57,369 bases of DNA from a virus, in the IMG/VR virus record IMGVR_UViG_3300010354_000105, positions 1 to 57,369 of that record; one strand, 5' to 3'. Shown here piece by piece: positions 23,166 to 34,600 of this stretch (position 1 is the stretch's first letter; each line of letters begins with the position of its first letter). Below the pieces are notes generated by a model that saw only the letters and a list, made by a program, of their open reading frames with translations, did not search any database and was not told the origin of the DNA. Both the position numbers and the translations under genes were made by a program.

Positions 23166-26100
23166 TTATGCTTGTGCTTCGGTCCAGTTTAATCGTGCTG
23201 CAACCGCGGCATTGACTGCCAGTGGCGTAACGCACAAAGTGATCATGTCAGGGCCGTCGGGGTATTTGTTAAGATCATTTACTGTATTAGTAAACGATAA
23301 CCCGCCGCCCATGATGCTGTTACCTAAGTCACGTACCAAACTAAGATCTTGCGTACTTAACCCGCCTGACGGAGCAAAGAAGTTAAACACACTTTCGCCG
23401 CCTGCTATAGTACTGTTGGTACTGTGAACTGCATATTGTGCTAAACTTGAACCACCAACTGGTGTCCATGTACCAGGAGTACCTGTGACACGACCATTCA
23501 AAATAAACTCGCATCGAACAGCAGCAGTGGTAGCAAACACACCCACACCTCTTAGTGTCAACTGCATTCTGTTGACGATCTCTCTGCCGCCGAGTAAGCC
23601 AGTTAAACCTTGATCTACAGCAGGTGCAAGACGTACACTAAACACAGCATATCTTACGCCGGCTGTTGGAAAAGTTTGTTGTGTATTTTGTCCAAAGTTA
23701 AACACAAACGATTTATCATCGTCGTATCTACCGTCCATGATCACAGAACTTCCCCAGTGACCAATAGTAATACCGGCTTGTGGAGAATAAAGAGCCACTT
23801 GAATTGGTGCCAACGCACTATAAGTAAATGTGTTTGTGCTAGCACTGCCGCCTAAATTAACTAATTGTCCCGGACCGGTTAAGTTTTGCAAGGCACGAGT
23901 CAAACCGGTAAAAGTAGTTCCAGTTTTACCAGTATATCTGATGTATTCAATTGCTCCACCAAGAAAGGCCGATTGTTTTAAAATTAAAATACCAGCCGGC
24001 GGAAAATCTGCGGTGCTAGTAACATTGATGGTACTTGTTTCTGCTGCTGACACAGTTGCAGTTAATGTAGTAAACGGCCAATTGGTGTTTACTTCGTAAC
24101 GTGCAGGCATGTTTCCTGAGCGCATGTAAGCCTCAGTATTTCTACCGGCGTTGACAATTCGATGTGCGTACTTAACTTCCCCTCTTTGGTCTTTAATACC
24201 GAAACGAATTGCACCTGCACCATACCAACTATAATCAATATACCACATTTGCATTCTCAGTGGGTCTAGTGTGTAACCACTCACACCACTGCCGTCGAGT
24301 CGATCAATGTTAAACTGGCTCTGTGGAATTCTAGTGTTAATAGTTTTGCTCATGGTTACCTGAGCCGGGAATCCAATGTTAACTCCCCGATATTCAGGAT
24401 AAATTACCATTTGTGTATCATTGAGAATATTCTCAACTACATAACTCATGCCACGAATCACAACATAGTCGCCCGGAATTAGTTGTTTAGAGAACACCGA
24501 ATTGTTAGCAGTTACAATAGTATTTCCTGCATTTAATGTTGTAATTAATCCCGACAACTGCTGTGTGCTACTTCTTAACACAGCATACATTTGTTGTCCG
24601 TCATACTCCCAATAAAATCCATTTTGCATGTCGAACATACCAACACGCACACAAGCACCATACCAATTTTGTGCTTGAATACTAATAGGAAATCCTAATG
24701 AAGGACTAGTACTCGGAGCCGAATTTGCTGTATACTGTAATTGATTAAGCGTTGGGGTCGAAGTCACCGTAAAGGTACCATTGTAAGCCGAATCAGCAGC
24801 GCCCGAAACTCGAACGACTGTATTTGCACCTAGCTGATGGGGAATACGACAGTTAACACTAACTGTTGTACCTGTTGCAGTTAAATTGTCAACAAATATC
24901 GGAGGACTAAGATTTGACCCGGTACTAAACTGCATGCCTTTGCCAGACTGATAACGGAAATAACGACGTGTCTGACGTATTGTTTGGTTACCGTTGTAGG
25001 GGATACCAGCAGTAAAGTTTACACCGCCGTCCCAAGGTCTATGAATACTTGAACCGTATGTTCTTGGAAACAATGTGTTGCAACTAAATGCCATTGATGT
25101 TCCTACAGCACTAGCAGACGTATATCCAGTACCGCCATGGTATAATGACACCGCAGTAACCACACCGCCATTCTGCGCCATGATTTTACACCAAGCGTTT
25201 GAACCGCCGCCGGTGATTAGTACCACGTCCCCGGTTTGATATCCGGAACCAGCGGCATTAATTGCAATTTGACTAATAACACCACCGGCTAGCACTGTGG
25301 TGTTTAGTGTAAGCCCTGAACCCGGGGCCGTTAGACCAATAGTTCCAGTTGGAGCACTAATAACATCAAAAACAAATGTATTAGTTGTCGGTGTATTTCT
25401 AATAGTCCAAACACCATTGGGCGGGTTTGTTGTTGCTGTAGTACCAATAACAAATATACTGTTACCTGCAGAAAAACCATGAGGCTGTGCTGTTGTACAA
25501 GTAATAGCAGTTCCCGAATAGGTAAACGCAACACCAGCAGTGGCACTCAATGTAACGCCCGCTAAACTGAAATGGTTACCTACCCAAACGTAACTTTTAG
25601 TAACATCGTAGATCGATTGATTTAAAACGTTTTGAAGTGCATAGTAGGTAAAGTTACTGTTAGTTGTAACAGAAAAAGGCAAGAACCACCCATTGGCATT
25701 AGGATCAATGGTATCTTGAATATAGATAGGAGTGCTGGTTGTAATGCCGGTAGTGTTATTAATACTAACTGTGACTAACCTTGTACCGTTGCCAGCAATG
25801 TTAGTAATCTGATAGTTCCCTGAGGCATTAAAAAATGTACCTGCTGTGTTAATGTTGGTCAACGGACTAGCGTTATCAAAAAACGCACTGGGCCTATTAT
25901 TAACTAGAGTAATTGTTTCCCATTTTGTAGGTTGTGTCCCGTACTCAAAGTCTGTATCAATGAGAGCCTGCGGAGTGCTCATTCTAAATTTTTGCACCGG
26001 ATCCATCATTACTTCAGCCGGATACATTAATTCATTAACTTCGTCAACAATAATACTGAGTTTATCAGTATTGGCCATTGATGTTGTATTATAATTCAGT

Positions 26101-26315
26101 ACAATTGTTGTTGATTCAGCTAATGTAGTTGGATCTACAGTGGGTGTGTAGCTTGTTGCTGTTAAATTAGGATCAGCAAAATTATAAATTACTGTGTTTC
26201 TAGTTACATTAAGGATAAGAACTAGTGTTTCTCTGCGTATCATTTTACCATTGATCACAATGGTTCTTGTTGACGCAGTAAACGAATAGTTTTCCCCAAT
26301 TACTCTTTTGGCCAT
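23166..26315 (-). CDS. Large virion structural / tail fibre protein
   Basis: A 1049-residue protein. The N-terminal 160 residues (IVINGKMIRRETLVLILN, then YPAEVMMDPVQKFRMSTPQ and DTDFEYGTQPTKWETI) match a large structural protein family I recall from marine T4-like phages. The middle has at least two repeats with the pattern PHGFSAGNSIFVIGTT...NGVWTIRNTPTTNTF (about 275-325) and HQLGANTVVRVSG...YNGTFTVTSTP (about 500-540), plus a GSGYQTGDVVLITGGG repeat pair. A globular region near 555-730 includes YWEYDGQQMYAVLRSS. It has an AGGAA ribosome site. Baseplate-associated fibre is the likely role; no enzyme motif was seen. Confidence 0.75.
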   Translation of the reverse strand: MAKRVIGENYSFTASTRTIVINGKMIRRETLVLILNVTRNTVIYNFADPNLTATSYTPTVDPTTLAESTTIVLNYNTTSMANTDKLSIIVDEVNELMYPAEVMMDPVQKFRMSTPQALIDTDFEYGTQPTKWETITLVNNRPSAFFDNASPLTNINTAGTFFNASGNYQITNIAGNGTRLVTVSINNTTGITTSTPIYIQDTIDPNANGWFLPFSVTTNSNFTYYALQNVLNQSIYDVTKSYVWVGNHFSLAGVTLSATAGVAFTYSGTAITCTTAQPHGFSAGNSIFVIGTTATTNPPNGVWTIRNTPTTNTFVFDVISAPTGTIGLTAPGSGLTLNTTVLAGGVISQIAINAAGSGYQTGDVVLITGGGSNAWCKIMAQNGGVVTAVSLYHGGTGYTSASAVGTSMAFSCNTLFPRTYGSSIHRPWDGGVNFTAGIPYNGNQTIRQTRRYFRYQSGKGMQFSTGSNLSPPIFVDNLTATGTTVSVNCRIPHQLGANTVVRVSGAADSAYNGTFTVTSTPTLNQLQYTANSAPSTSPSLGFPISIQAQNWYGACVRVGMFDMQNGFYWEYDGQQMYAVLRSSTQQLSGLITTLNAGNTIVTANNSVFSKQLIPGDYVVIRGMSYVVENILNDTQMVIYPEYRGVNIGFPAQVTMSKTINTRIPQSQFNIDRLDGSGVSGYTLDPLRMQMWYIDYSWYGAGAIRFGIKDQRGEVKYAHRIVNAGRNTEAYMRSGNMPARYEVNTNWPFTTLTATVSAAETSTINVTSTADFPPAGILILKQSAFLGGAIEYIRYTGKTGTTFTGLTRALQNLTGPGQLVNLGGSASTNTFTYSALAPIQVALYSPQAGITIGHWGSSVIMDGRYDDDKSFVFNFGQNTQQTFPTAGVRYAVFSVRLAPAVDQGLTGLLGGREIVNRMQLTLRGVGVFATTAAVRCEFILNGRVTGTPGTWTPVGGSSLAQYAVHSTNSTIAGGESVFNFFAPSGGLSTQDLSLVRDLGNSIMGGGLSFTNTVNDLNKYPDGPDMITLCVTPLAVNAAVAARLNWTEAQA

Positions 26316-26342
26316 AATTAATTCCTATGTTTTTTGTTACTA

Positions 26343-26579
26343 TTATTCTTGGTTAGGGGCTGGCTCTATAGGTGTGCCCGGTACTGGATTTAACCAACTG
26401 ATGTCGTTTGTATCGATTTTGTGTTTAACAGCAAAAATAATTTTTCCCTGATAATTAACAACGTGCCCATCGTCGCCGGTTAGTCGGGCACAGCGCTCTA
26501 GTGCATCACTAAAACTCATATTCCCTACTTCATAAAAATGAAAATGGTCCGGGAAAATGTTGTTTAAATCGTTGTACAT
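26343..26579 (-). CDS. Small hypothetical protein
   Basis: A 78-residue acidic protein (MYNDLNNIFPDHFHFYEVGN...) not recognised. A short alpha/beta fold is plausible: SFSDALERCARLTGDDGHV, a strand KIIFAVKHKI, and a Pro-rich tail ending PNQE. The start is well supported by GGAG nine bases before the ATG. Two overlapping late boxes (26603-26617) lie upstream, and the gene runs into the 1049-residue fibre gene after a 27-base gap, so it probably leads that transcript. Confidence 0.65.
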   Translation of the reverse strand: MYNDLNNIFPDHFHFYEVGNMSFSDALERCARLTGDDGHVVNYQGKIIFAVKHKIDTNDISWLNPVPGTPIEPAPNQE

Positions 26580-26602
26580 GTTGAATCTCCGTAATTTAAC
26601 GT

Positions 26603-26617
26603 TATTTATTATTTATG
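26603..26617 (-). promoter_or_regulatory. Tandem putative late promoter boxes
   Basis: The minus strand has CATAAATA (26610-26617) directly followed by AATAAATA (26603-26610), sharing one base. The nearer box is 23 bases before the ATG at 26579. Confidence 0.6.
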
Positions 26618-26633
26618 TTTTTTGCTTTATAAA

Positions 26634-29600
26634 TTAAGTCCAGAAGGTCACTGGATCTTTCTTACGTTGTATTTCATGCAATGGATTTCGAGAATTGGCT
26701 GGTATTTTGAATACCTCTAATCTTCCTTGGGAATCGGATGATGGAATTAGAACAAAACCAATGGCAAAATCAACAACATTAAATTTATATCTGGCCTCAA
26801 GTCTACCAAAAAATCTTTTATCTAGTACATCTACTAGATTTGCTGCAACTTGTTTTTGAAGGTAGGAGAAATATCTATTATCTGAACGATTTACAAGATC
26901 AAGTACTTCACTGACAACTTCCCTAGGAGCATTAATAAGCCCATCGATTTGTATTTGTGGCCCCATTAGTCTTAACTGCAACTTGGCAACTTCGCTAATA
27001 CCAAATGTTTTTTCGATTCCAGGAACAGTTACTACCTTTTGGAAAGCCCGATTTAAAACAGCAATTCTTTTATCTAAGGGGAAGTCCTGCCATAATTCCC
27101 AAATACTGCCTTTCTTGAGTCCTAACTTAAGAATATTTCCTAAACTCAATCCGAGACTCTTTGATGAGCCTTCTTTTTCGTCGGCTAAGAAAGTGCCTTT
27201 GTTGATCATCAAGGTTCCGCCAGACAAATTCAATGCTGACACACCTTTGTATCCAGGTACTCGTTGAGCAAAATATAGTAAATCTCTGGGCTTGTTGGCC
27301 GACGAGGTTGTTATAATACTATAAGTTGTTTGTGCTATGACTGCGTTGCCTGTTGTGAATGCAGCATTTGAAGTAAAGGGGTAAGATGCACCGGTACCGT
27401 AGACGATTCTTACTGCACCACCTGCACCGTCACCACCTGCCACAGCATAATTAAATGCAGTACCAATTGGGCCGCCTCCTGATCCACCACCGCCATATGA
27501 TCCGCCTGGGCGCCCGTTTCTAGGAATAAATTCAGAAAACGTTGACCCATTTGTCCCACTGCTACCACCAGAACCGCCACTGCCACCTGTGAATGTGGTG
27601 CCAACATAAGAATTAGCGGTCCCGTCCCACGCTAACCTAGACACCCTTACATTATACAAACCACCGAAAACTTGATTACCTGAATTAAACGAACTGTCAA
27701 AATATACAGTTTGGTTCAAACCATAATTAACTGAATATAGCAGTGTAGTTCCGTTGTAGTGTTTGATGAGCCCGTCGGTGTCATAAACTATGTAAAATTT
27801 ATTATTAGGATTCCATGCACCGCTGAAAAAAACTTGAGTGCCATTGTGGTGAACTGAATAAATGTCAGTTCGATATGGGTAGGAGGCGTAATCTAGTGTA
27901 TCAAAACTAGCATTGGTTGCAGGATCACTATTCCAACCTATCATGGTATATCCTACACCATTATCTCCAGAATCGGCTCGTTTATTAAATTCAATAGTAC
28001 ACGGTGCTGTAAAAGGCTGTAGAGAATAAACTTGTGCGTCCCAAGCATCGCCTGCTGCCGATCTATACATGTTTGTGTCAACAAACGAAGTAGCAGGACT
28101 GTTTCTAAATTGAAATCTAACATGACTTATATAAGAAGCCTCGTCTGTGGCAACTTGGTCTGCGCCAATGAAATGACCGATAGTAATATTTGCCGCAGTG
28201 TGATTAATCCATCCTGTGTCTACATAAAAGTATCCATTGAAACCGTCACCTCTATTACTGCCCCAAGGTGCGTAACTGTACCCATTGTAAGTTCTCCAAG
28301 AAAAATTTCCACCATTGGCACTATTTGCCGAGCATAAGTTTATAGTAGTTGAACTTGCACCGGCCACGTTCCAAACTTTGGTAAATTGTAAGTATCTAAC
28401 TCCCTCGACATCAAAGAAATTGGTTTCGCCATCGACACTGTCAACAAAATGCCAGTAAAAACTATATCTGACTTGTGTGTGCTGCGGAATAGAACTAGAG
28501 AAAAAATAGAACCAAGTGGACGGAGAATGCCCGTGTGCAGTGGTGTTACCAAATCCGCCCATCTGCGTCATATTAAATGTTGTAGTCGGGCTCCAATTAT
28601 TTAAATAGGGTGTGGCATCGTTACCTTCGTAGTATTCTGTTGGTCCTACTAGGTTAACGGTGCCCGAAGTAAGATAGTTCATCTGCTCGTAAACTACTTG
28701 TGATGATGTTAATGTGGCTCTAGGATTTAAATTTCCTGCTGCCCCAGTGGATCCCGATTGTAATAACCCGACACCACCGCCGCCACCACCGGCTGACCCT
28801 ACATAATCATAGATAGATGGGCTACCATAAACGCCTGCTCCGCCACCGCCGCCTCCCCCAACTGCACTAGTAGCGATATTGGCAGGTACTGTGCCTGACG
28901 TATGTGCATCGCCACCGCGACCACCAGAACCCGAATAACCACCAGCACCGCCACCACCTGCCGCAGCCCTGAATCCAGAACCAGTCCAAGTACCGCCGGG
29001 GCCGCCTCGGCCGCCACCGTCGCCTACATACTCGCCCCCAGGATTACCAAGTGATAAACCAAAAGTTTCTACTAAACTTGCATCGGCTGCGTTAAGCGGA
29101 TATGTTCTTCCGCCGCCCCACATGATCCTTACAGCACCTCTCCCGCCAATACCGCCGGCACCTGACGCAGTTCCGCCACCGCCATACAAACCACCATTAG
29201 CAGCCCGACGATTTGCTTCAGGTAAATTTGGTGCACCTTCAGTGCCCCAGGTACCGTCTGTACCACCTGAACCTCCACGACCGCCTACCGTTTCAAAATC
29301 AGCACCTACAGCGCCAGCACCACTGGTGCCTTGACCTAGTATACCTACACCCCCACCACCACTGGGCCGTTGACCAATGTAAACTCCATAATCACGTGCA
29401 AAAGCGCCGCCACCGCCGCCGCCACCGCCGGACCCATTTTGTCCATTAAGCCCGGTTGTTGCATTGTAGCCTCCGCGTCCTCCACTTCCGCTATACCCGC
29501 CAGCACCACCAGCACCGCCCTCATAAAATAATGCAGTAGGGGTTCCACCTTGACCACCAGCACCACCGCCATCACCTACAAAAGATCCACCTGCACCACC

Positions 29601-31646
29601 TGTTGATCCACCAAATCCGGCCACTGTTGCAGTGCTTATAAAATAACTTGCTCCGCCATTGGCATTTAAAGCGCCACCGGCACCAACTACCACAGTGTAA
29701 GTTTGTCCCGGGACAACCGGAATGTTATTTCGCCAACCAAGGCCTCCCCCGCCACCGCCGTTGTTGGTGGCTGAGTTCGGGCCACCGCCACCGCCAATGG
29801 CCACTACACTAACACTGGTAACACCAGCCGGGGCAGTCCAAGAATAAGTACCGGCAATGGTATAGGCAATCTGACCAATGGTCTGAACAGTACCTCGTTG
29901 GCTCAGTGCTACTCCTCCCCCACTGCCGCCGAATCCTGCTACTGTAGCGTTACTCAGGAACCAACTGTCACCTCCATTGTTGCCTAACGAGATACCAGTG
30001 CTCAGTGCGCCGCCGCGACCACCTTCGCCTACTCGAATTGTGTAACTTTGCCCCGGGGACACTGCAACATTTCCCCATCCTAAACCTCCACCGCCACCGC
30101 CTTCGCCATGGTTTGAGCCACCACCTCCGCCACCAACGGCTACTACACTAACACGAGTCACGCCCGGGGGTGCCGTCCAAATATAAGTCCCCGGTAAGGT
30201 ATAAGTAACCTCGCCCTTTCGTGTGTTATTTCCAAAATAATCGTCTAAATCCTTATCAAGTGCTTGATAAGGCACTATTGGCGCTTGGTCCGCAATTAAT
30301 CGAGAAGTAGTATTAATTACAACACCACGACGTCCAGGTGCCAACGTAGAGAACCAATATCTGCCCAGCGCAGTCGATAAATCAGTAACAGTAGGGTTCG
30401 GGAAATTTAATAACAAGTTCGCTTGAATTGTTAAATTGCCACGAAAAGCACTGTCAGCAATGGATTGTCTTAGGTCGGGGATGTTATCTCTGTAACCATA
30501 CAGTCTCGGAGCGACAGAAAGATAATAATAAAGTTCTCTTGAATTCTTTGGTCTAGTGGTAGGTTTAACCAGGGTCTGTGGATAAACTAGGCTATAATCT
30601 TTTTCCACATAGAATGTGGCACCAACATTAGTCACAAACACATTGGCTGTGACACTGCTGTTTGTAGCGGCTAAAACTTGTGTGGTTACTGTAAACCCGG
30701 TTGTGGTATCAATGATTCTAACGTTTGAATTAACCGGAAATGGTACAGCATCTTGATAAGAAAATGACAGAGTAGTGACATTGGCGGTGTCCCTGGTATA
30801 AGGTGTTAAAAAGTCGTTGTCGTCGAGATAAAAAGAAACAGTATTACCAAAGGGCGTTGTATCAATACCGGTGACCAATAATCTCAAATCACCTGGTGTT
30901 TCTGTGGTATAATTAACAGGACTCAGTGTTTGTAGAATGCCAATGTTGCTGGTGATATTTTCACCTAGGTTTCGATCAACACTTAAACGTACAGTTTTAT
31001 TATTTTCAGTGTATCTAGAAGCCAGCAGTCTTTCCTGCGGAGTACTGGCCGACCTCCAATCTTGATAGGGCAATTGTGCAGTGGGTTTTACAAAAGATGA
31101 CAAATTCTGTATGGTCATGCCACCTAAGTAATCTATAGGGAATCCTTCAATACTGTTAAAAGTAACAGTGTTATAATCGGTGCTGATTACATTGGCTGTG
31201 GCAGAGAAACCTGTGTCAGAATCTTTGATTAAAACTACATCACCGGCATCAAATTTATCAAAATACTGCATCCTAATAGACGATGTTTCATCTCTACGAA
31301 CCACTGGTTGATTATAAGACAATCCAGTTTTAATTGTGTTAACAGTGGGCATGCCATAGGCTGTTAACACAATATTTCCATAATTACTAGAATTCTTTGT
31401 GACTACGTCATTGTCAACAAAACTCAAGACCAACACAGAACCAGGACTGATAGTGGCTGCTGTGTTGGCTCCTAGTACACCCACTGTGGTTGTGGTCAGA
31501 GTGTCAACATTTGGTGCTGTAAAATTACCAGTGTACAGTGCCTGACCAGTGGTGATTCTAAAATTAGAAATATAACCCTTAAAGAATCCAGTGGTAACCG
31601 GAGTATCGTAAATGAACGGATCAAATGAATCTATACTATTAGGCAT
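26634..31646 (-). CDS. Giant tail fibre with nested Gly-rich domains, beginning in a truncated LamG fold
   Basis: A 1670-residue mosaic. It begins MPNSIDSFDPFIYDTP and at once GFFKGYISNFRITTGQALYT, which is normally the end of a LamG-like lectin fold; the front of that fold is missing. Residues about 60-470 hold beta modules with DAGDVVLIKDSDTGF and FYLDDNDFLTPYT. A Gly-rich domain starts near 480 but is interrupted by a second complete Gly-rich domain (594-850) and again by a globular region (about 982-1349) before closing near 1418. The C-terminal 220 residues are charged and non-repetitive (GSIWELWQDFPLDKRIAVLN), perhaps an assembly domain. It starts one base after the 31648 stop, without a ribosome site. 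Binding function is inferred from domains. Confidence 0.8.
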   Translation of the reverse strand: MPNSIDSFDPFIYDTPVTTGFFKGYISNFRITTGQALYTGNFTAPNVDTLTTTTVGVLGANTAATISPGSVLVLSFVDNDVVTKNSSNYGNIVLTAYGMPTVNTIKTGLSYNQPVVRRDETSSIRMQYFDKFDAGDVVLIKDSDTGFSATANVISTDYNTVTFNSIEGFPIDYLGGMTIQNLSSFVKPTAQLPYQDWRSASTPQERLLASRYTENNKTVRLSVDRNLGENITSNIGILQTLSPVNYTTETPGDLRLLVTGIDTTPFGNTVSFYLDDNDFLTPYTRDTANVTTLSFSYQDAVPFPVNSNVRIIDTTTGFTVTTQVLAATNSSVTANVFVTNVGATFYVEKDYSLVYPQTLVKPTTRPKNSRELYYYLSVAPRLYGYRDNIPDLRQSIADSAFRGNLTIQANLLLNFPNPTVTDLSTALGRYWFSTLAPGRRGVVINTTSRLIADQAPIVPYQALDKDLDDYFGNNTRKGEVTYTLPGTYIWTAPPGVTRVSVVAVGGGGGGSNHGEGGGGGGLGWGNVAVSPGQSYTIRVGEGGRGGALSTGISLGNNGGDSWFLSNATVAGFGGSGGGVALSQRGTVQTIGQIAYTIAGTYSWTAPAGVTSVSVVAIGGGGGPNSATNNGGGGGGLGWRNNIPVVPGQTYTVVVGAGGALNANGGASYFISTATVAGFGGSTGGAGGSFVGDGGGAGGQGGTPTALFYEGGAGGAGGYSGSGGRGGYNATTGLNGQNGSGGGGGGGGAFARDYGVYIGQRPSGGGGVGILGQGTSGAGAVGADFETVGGRGGSGGTDGTWGTEGAPNLPEANRRAANGGLYGGGGTASGAGGIGGRGAVRIMWGGGRTYPLNAADASLVETFGLSLGNPGGEYVGDGGGRGGPGGTWTGSGFRAAAGGGGAGGYSGSGGRGGDAHTSGTVPANIATSAVGGGGGGGAGVYGSPSIYDYVGSAGGGGGGVGLLQSGSTGAAGNLNPRATLTSSQVVYEQMNYLTSGTVNLVGPTEYYEGNDATPYLNNWSPTTTFNMTQMGGFGNTTAHGHSPSTWFYFFSSSIPQHTQVRYSFYWHFVDSVDGETNFFDVEGVRYLQFTKVWNVAGASSTTINLCSANSANGGNFSWRTYNGYSYAPWGSNRGDGFNGYFYVDTGWINHTAANITIGHFIGADQVATDEASYISHVRFQFRNSPATSFVDTNMYRSAAGDAWDAQVYSLQPFTAPCTIEFNKRADSGDNGVGYTMIGWNSDPATNASFDTLDYASYPYRTDIYSVHHNGTQVFFSGAWNPNNKFYIVYDTDGLIKHYNGTTLLYSVNYGLNQTVYFDSSFNSGNQVFGGLYNVRVSRLAWDGTANSYVGTTFTGGSGGSGGSSGTNGSTFSEFIPRNGRPGGSYGGGGSGGGPIGTAFNYAVAGGDGAGGAVRIVYGTGASYPFTSNAAFTTGNAVIAQTTYSIITTSSANKPRDLLYFAQRVPGYKGVSALNLSGGTLMINKGTFLADEKEGSSKSLGLSLGNILKLGLKKGSIWELWQDFPLDKRIAVLNRAFQKVVTVPGIEKTFGISEVAKLQLRLMGPQIQIDGLINAPREVVSEVLDLVNRSDNRYFSYLQKQVAANLVDVLDKRFFGRLEARYKFNVVDFAIGFVLIPSSDSQGRLEVFKIPANSRNPLHEIQRKKDPVTFWT

Positions 31647-31647
31647 A

Positions 31648-34600
31648 TTAATTTATTGTAAAGCTACCGCCTCCGAAAAATGCACGATATGTGTAAGAAC
31701 CGCCAACATAGGCAGTGCCGCCTGTTATATTTAACGATCCTGTAATATATCTAATGATCACAATGCCGCTGCCGCCGCTGCCGCCGCTGCCGGACCCTGC
31801 ACTGCTTTGACCCCCACCCCCACCACCTGAGTATTGAACGCCGTTGCCCCCATTGACATTTTGTCCCGATGTTGATGCTAACCCGCCACCGCTGTTGGTG
31901 TCAACTGTGCCCTGTACACTATTATCAAATGTACCCCCTGCACCACCTCCGGCGAATCCACCGGCTGTTAGTCCTAGTGTGTATGTCCATTCAAAGAAAC
32001 TGCCGTAAACACTTTGTGCTCCGTTGCCGCCGTTGCGTCCTGAACCTGCTGATCCTGCACCACCTCCACCACCGCCCCAACTGTTTAGCGTTCCGCTGCC
32101 GCCTAGACCATCACCGGCCCCAGGAGCACCATTATTACCCTGCGGCGACGAACCTGAACCTGCCGCGCCTGCACCTATGTTTAATGCACCACCACCCCCT
32201 GACCCCCCTGACCCACCGCCCGGAGTACTTAATCTACCAGCACCACCACCACCGCCTAAGGCAGTAATGTTTATGCCTGGTCCCGAAATTGAAGAATTGC
32301 CACCAGTACCCCCTCTACTAGATGTCGACGTTGCACCCGAGCCGCCGCCACCGACGCCCACAGTGTAGGTTCCATATCGGTAGAAGGTCTTGGATCCCGA
32401 ATAGTTTGAACCAGTTCCGCTGTTGACACTGTACCAGAATCCACCAGCACCACCGCCACCACCAATATCTTTTCCGCCTCCACCACCACCGCCGACTATA
32501 ACAAAATCCAAGGCAACAATTGGGTTAGCATCATTGACTGTGACTGTGGCTGCTGTTGCTACCACTGTGCCACTGGTGCTGTTGATCCTTAGTTGCAAGA
32601 CTATGGTTTCACCTGGATCAGCAACTAAATCTGCTACGGTGTTTAATGTAATCGATGCCGACCCCGAGGCCTGGGTTCCGGTTATTGTGACATTGCCGCT
32701 GTTCAGGCCATCGCTGAAATCAGATCCAGTTGTTGATCCAGCGTTTGTCCAATATAACACAGTTCCTGGCAGGATATTTGTTGTAGCAATGGTAAATGTT
32801 ACACTTTGTCCTTCGGTAATGGTTGTAGTACTTGGTGTAATAGAATATGTGGCATCTAGCACTGTCACAGCCGAACTGGTGGCCACTATTGGACCAGCAA
32901 TGGAATTTTCTCTCAATTGAATAATAATTGTTTCGCTGCCTTCTGTGGCTGAATCCAAGGCAGATGTAACAACAAACGATGCAGATCCAGATGCGTAGGT
33001 TCCATTTATTACCACATTTCCACTGTTTTGTCCTGAAGCAAAATCGGCTGCACTTGTGGTGCCGCTGTTGGTCCAGAAAATAGTGGTTCCAGGAACAACG
33101 TTGCCTGTAGTGATCGAATATGACACTGAACCACTTTCAAGTATAGTTGCCACATTAGGTGTTATAGTATACACAGGAGTCAATGATGTATCAGTTACAG
33201 TAATTGTCTGGGAAGTTGCTAATAAAATACCCCCTGCTGAACCGTATCTGAGATCAATGACCATGGTTTCCGGGCCTTCAGTGGCACGATCATTGGCCAC
33301 TGTGATTGTGAAGAAGCCTGAATTATTTGTTACTGTAAATGTTCCTTGATTTGACGCACTTGTGAAATCAGTGACTCCATTGGTGGTACCAGTGTTGATC
33401 CAATAAAACACTGATCCATCACTTACATTAGTGGTGCTAACCGTAAAGCCAACTGTGTTTCCTTCGGTGACTGTTAGTGTATTTGCACTAATAGTACCAG
33501 TGAACAGAGCCAAATTAAGTATCCCTGACGTTGTAAAAGTATGGTACACATAACCACCAATGGCTGTTGCATTACCTCCGGTACCTAAAACTGTATTTCC
33601 GGGATAGCGTATTACAGCTACTCCACTACCACCTGCTTGCCCTTGTTCTGGGTTGCCGTCGGCACCACCAGCACCTCCGCCACCACCGGTGTTTGGTAAC
33701 CCAGCAGTACATCCATTGGTGCTGTATGTAGCACTGCCACCTCCGCCTACGCCACCCACAGATCCAGTTCCGCCACCGCCGCCTGCGAGATAATATACGC
33801 CTCCACTCAATTGACCCACTGTGCTATGTGCTGCTGGGAAAGGGTTGGCTAGGCCTGCACCACCGACTCTATTAGAACTTGTACCACCAAATCCGCCGAC
33901 GGCTCCTGCACCACCACCACCGCCGGGTTGTCCAAATTGATTAGAACTTCCTCCATTATTTCCTGAACCATAGCCGTATGTGGAATTCTGTATTGCTACT
34001 CCCGGAGAACCGTAAATTCCACCTGATCCGCCACCGCCTGAACCACCATTACCACCATAGTTACCTGCATTAATGATACCACCCTGACCATAGCCGCCGC
34101 CTAGGGCAACTATGTTGGCTGTGCTAATTGATCCACTGGAGTACATGGTTACATTCGCGTTAGAGAAAAAACTGCTAGCAGTACCATTATAGACGGGATC
34201 ACCTTGATCGGTCCACACCGGTCGTGCCCCACCTGCTCCAATGGTAACATAGTATTGAGTCAGTTTTGCTAATCTGACAGGTAACGAAACATAGCCACCA
34301 GCACCACCACCACCGGCATTGTGATTTCCACCATTGGCATAACCACCAGGACCGCCGCCACCGATTAACAGTAATTCACCAAGTATTAAATCGTTGACCA
34401 CAATCGACGGCGCTGACGCCACAATCGGGCCTGACGTGCTATCGGTCCTTAGATCAAAACTCAAATACTCTGTATTTTCTGCTACCGCATCATCGAGAAC
34501 ACCAAAATCAATAAATGCATTATCATTATTAATCACAATCGAGCCCGAAGCGATTCCGCCTACTAGGTCAGCCGATGACAAGGTGCCGCCCAAGGTCCAA

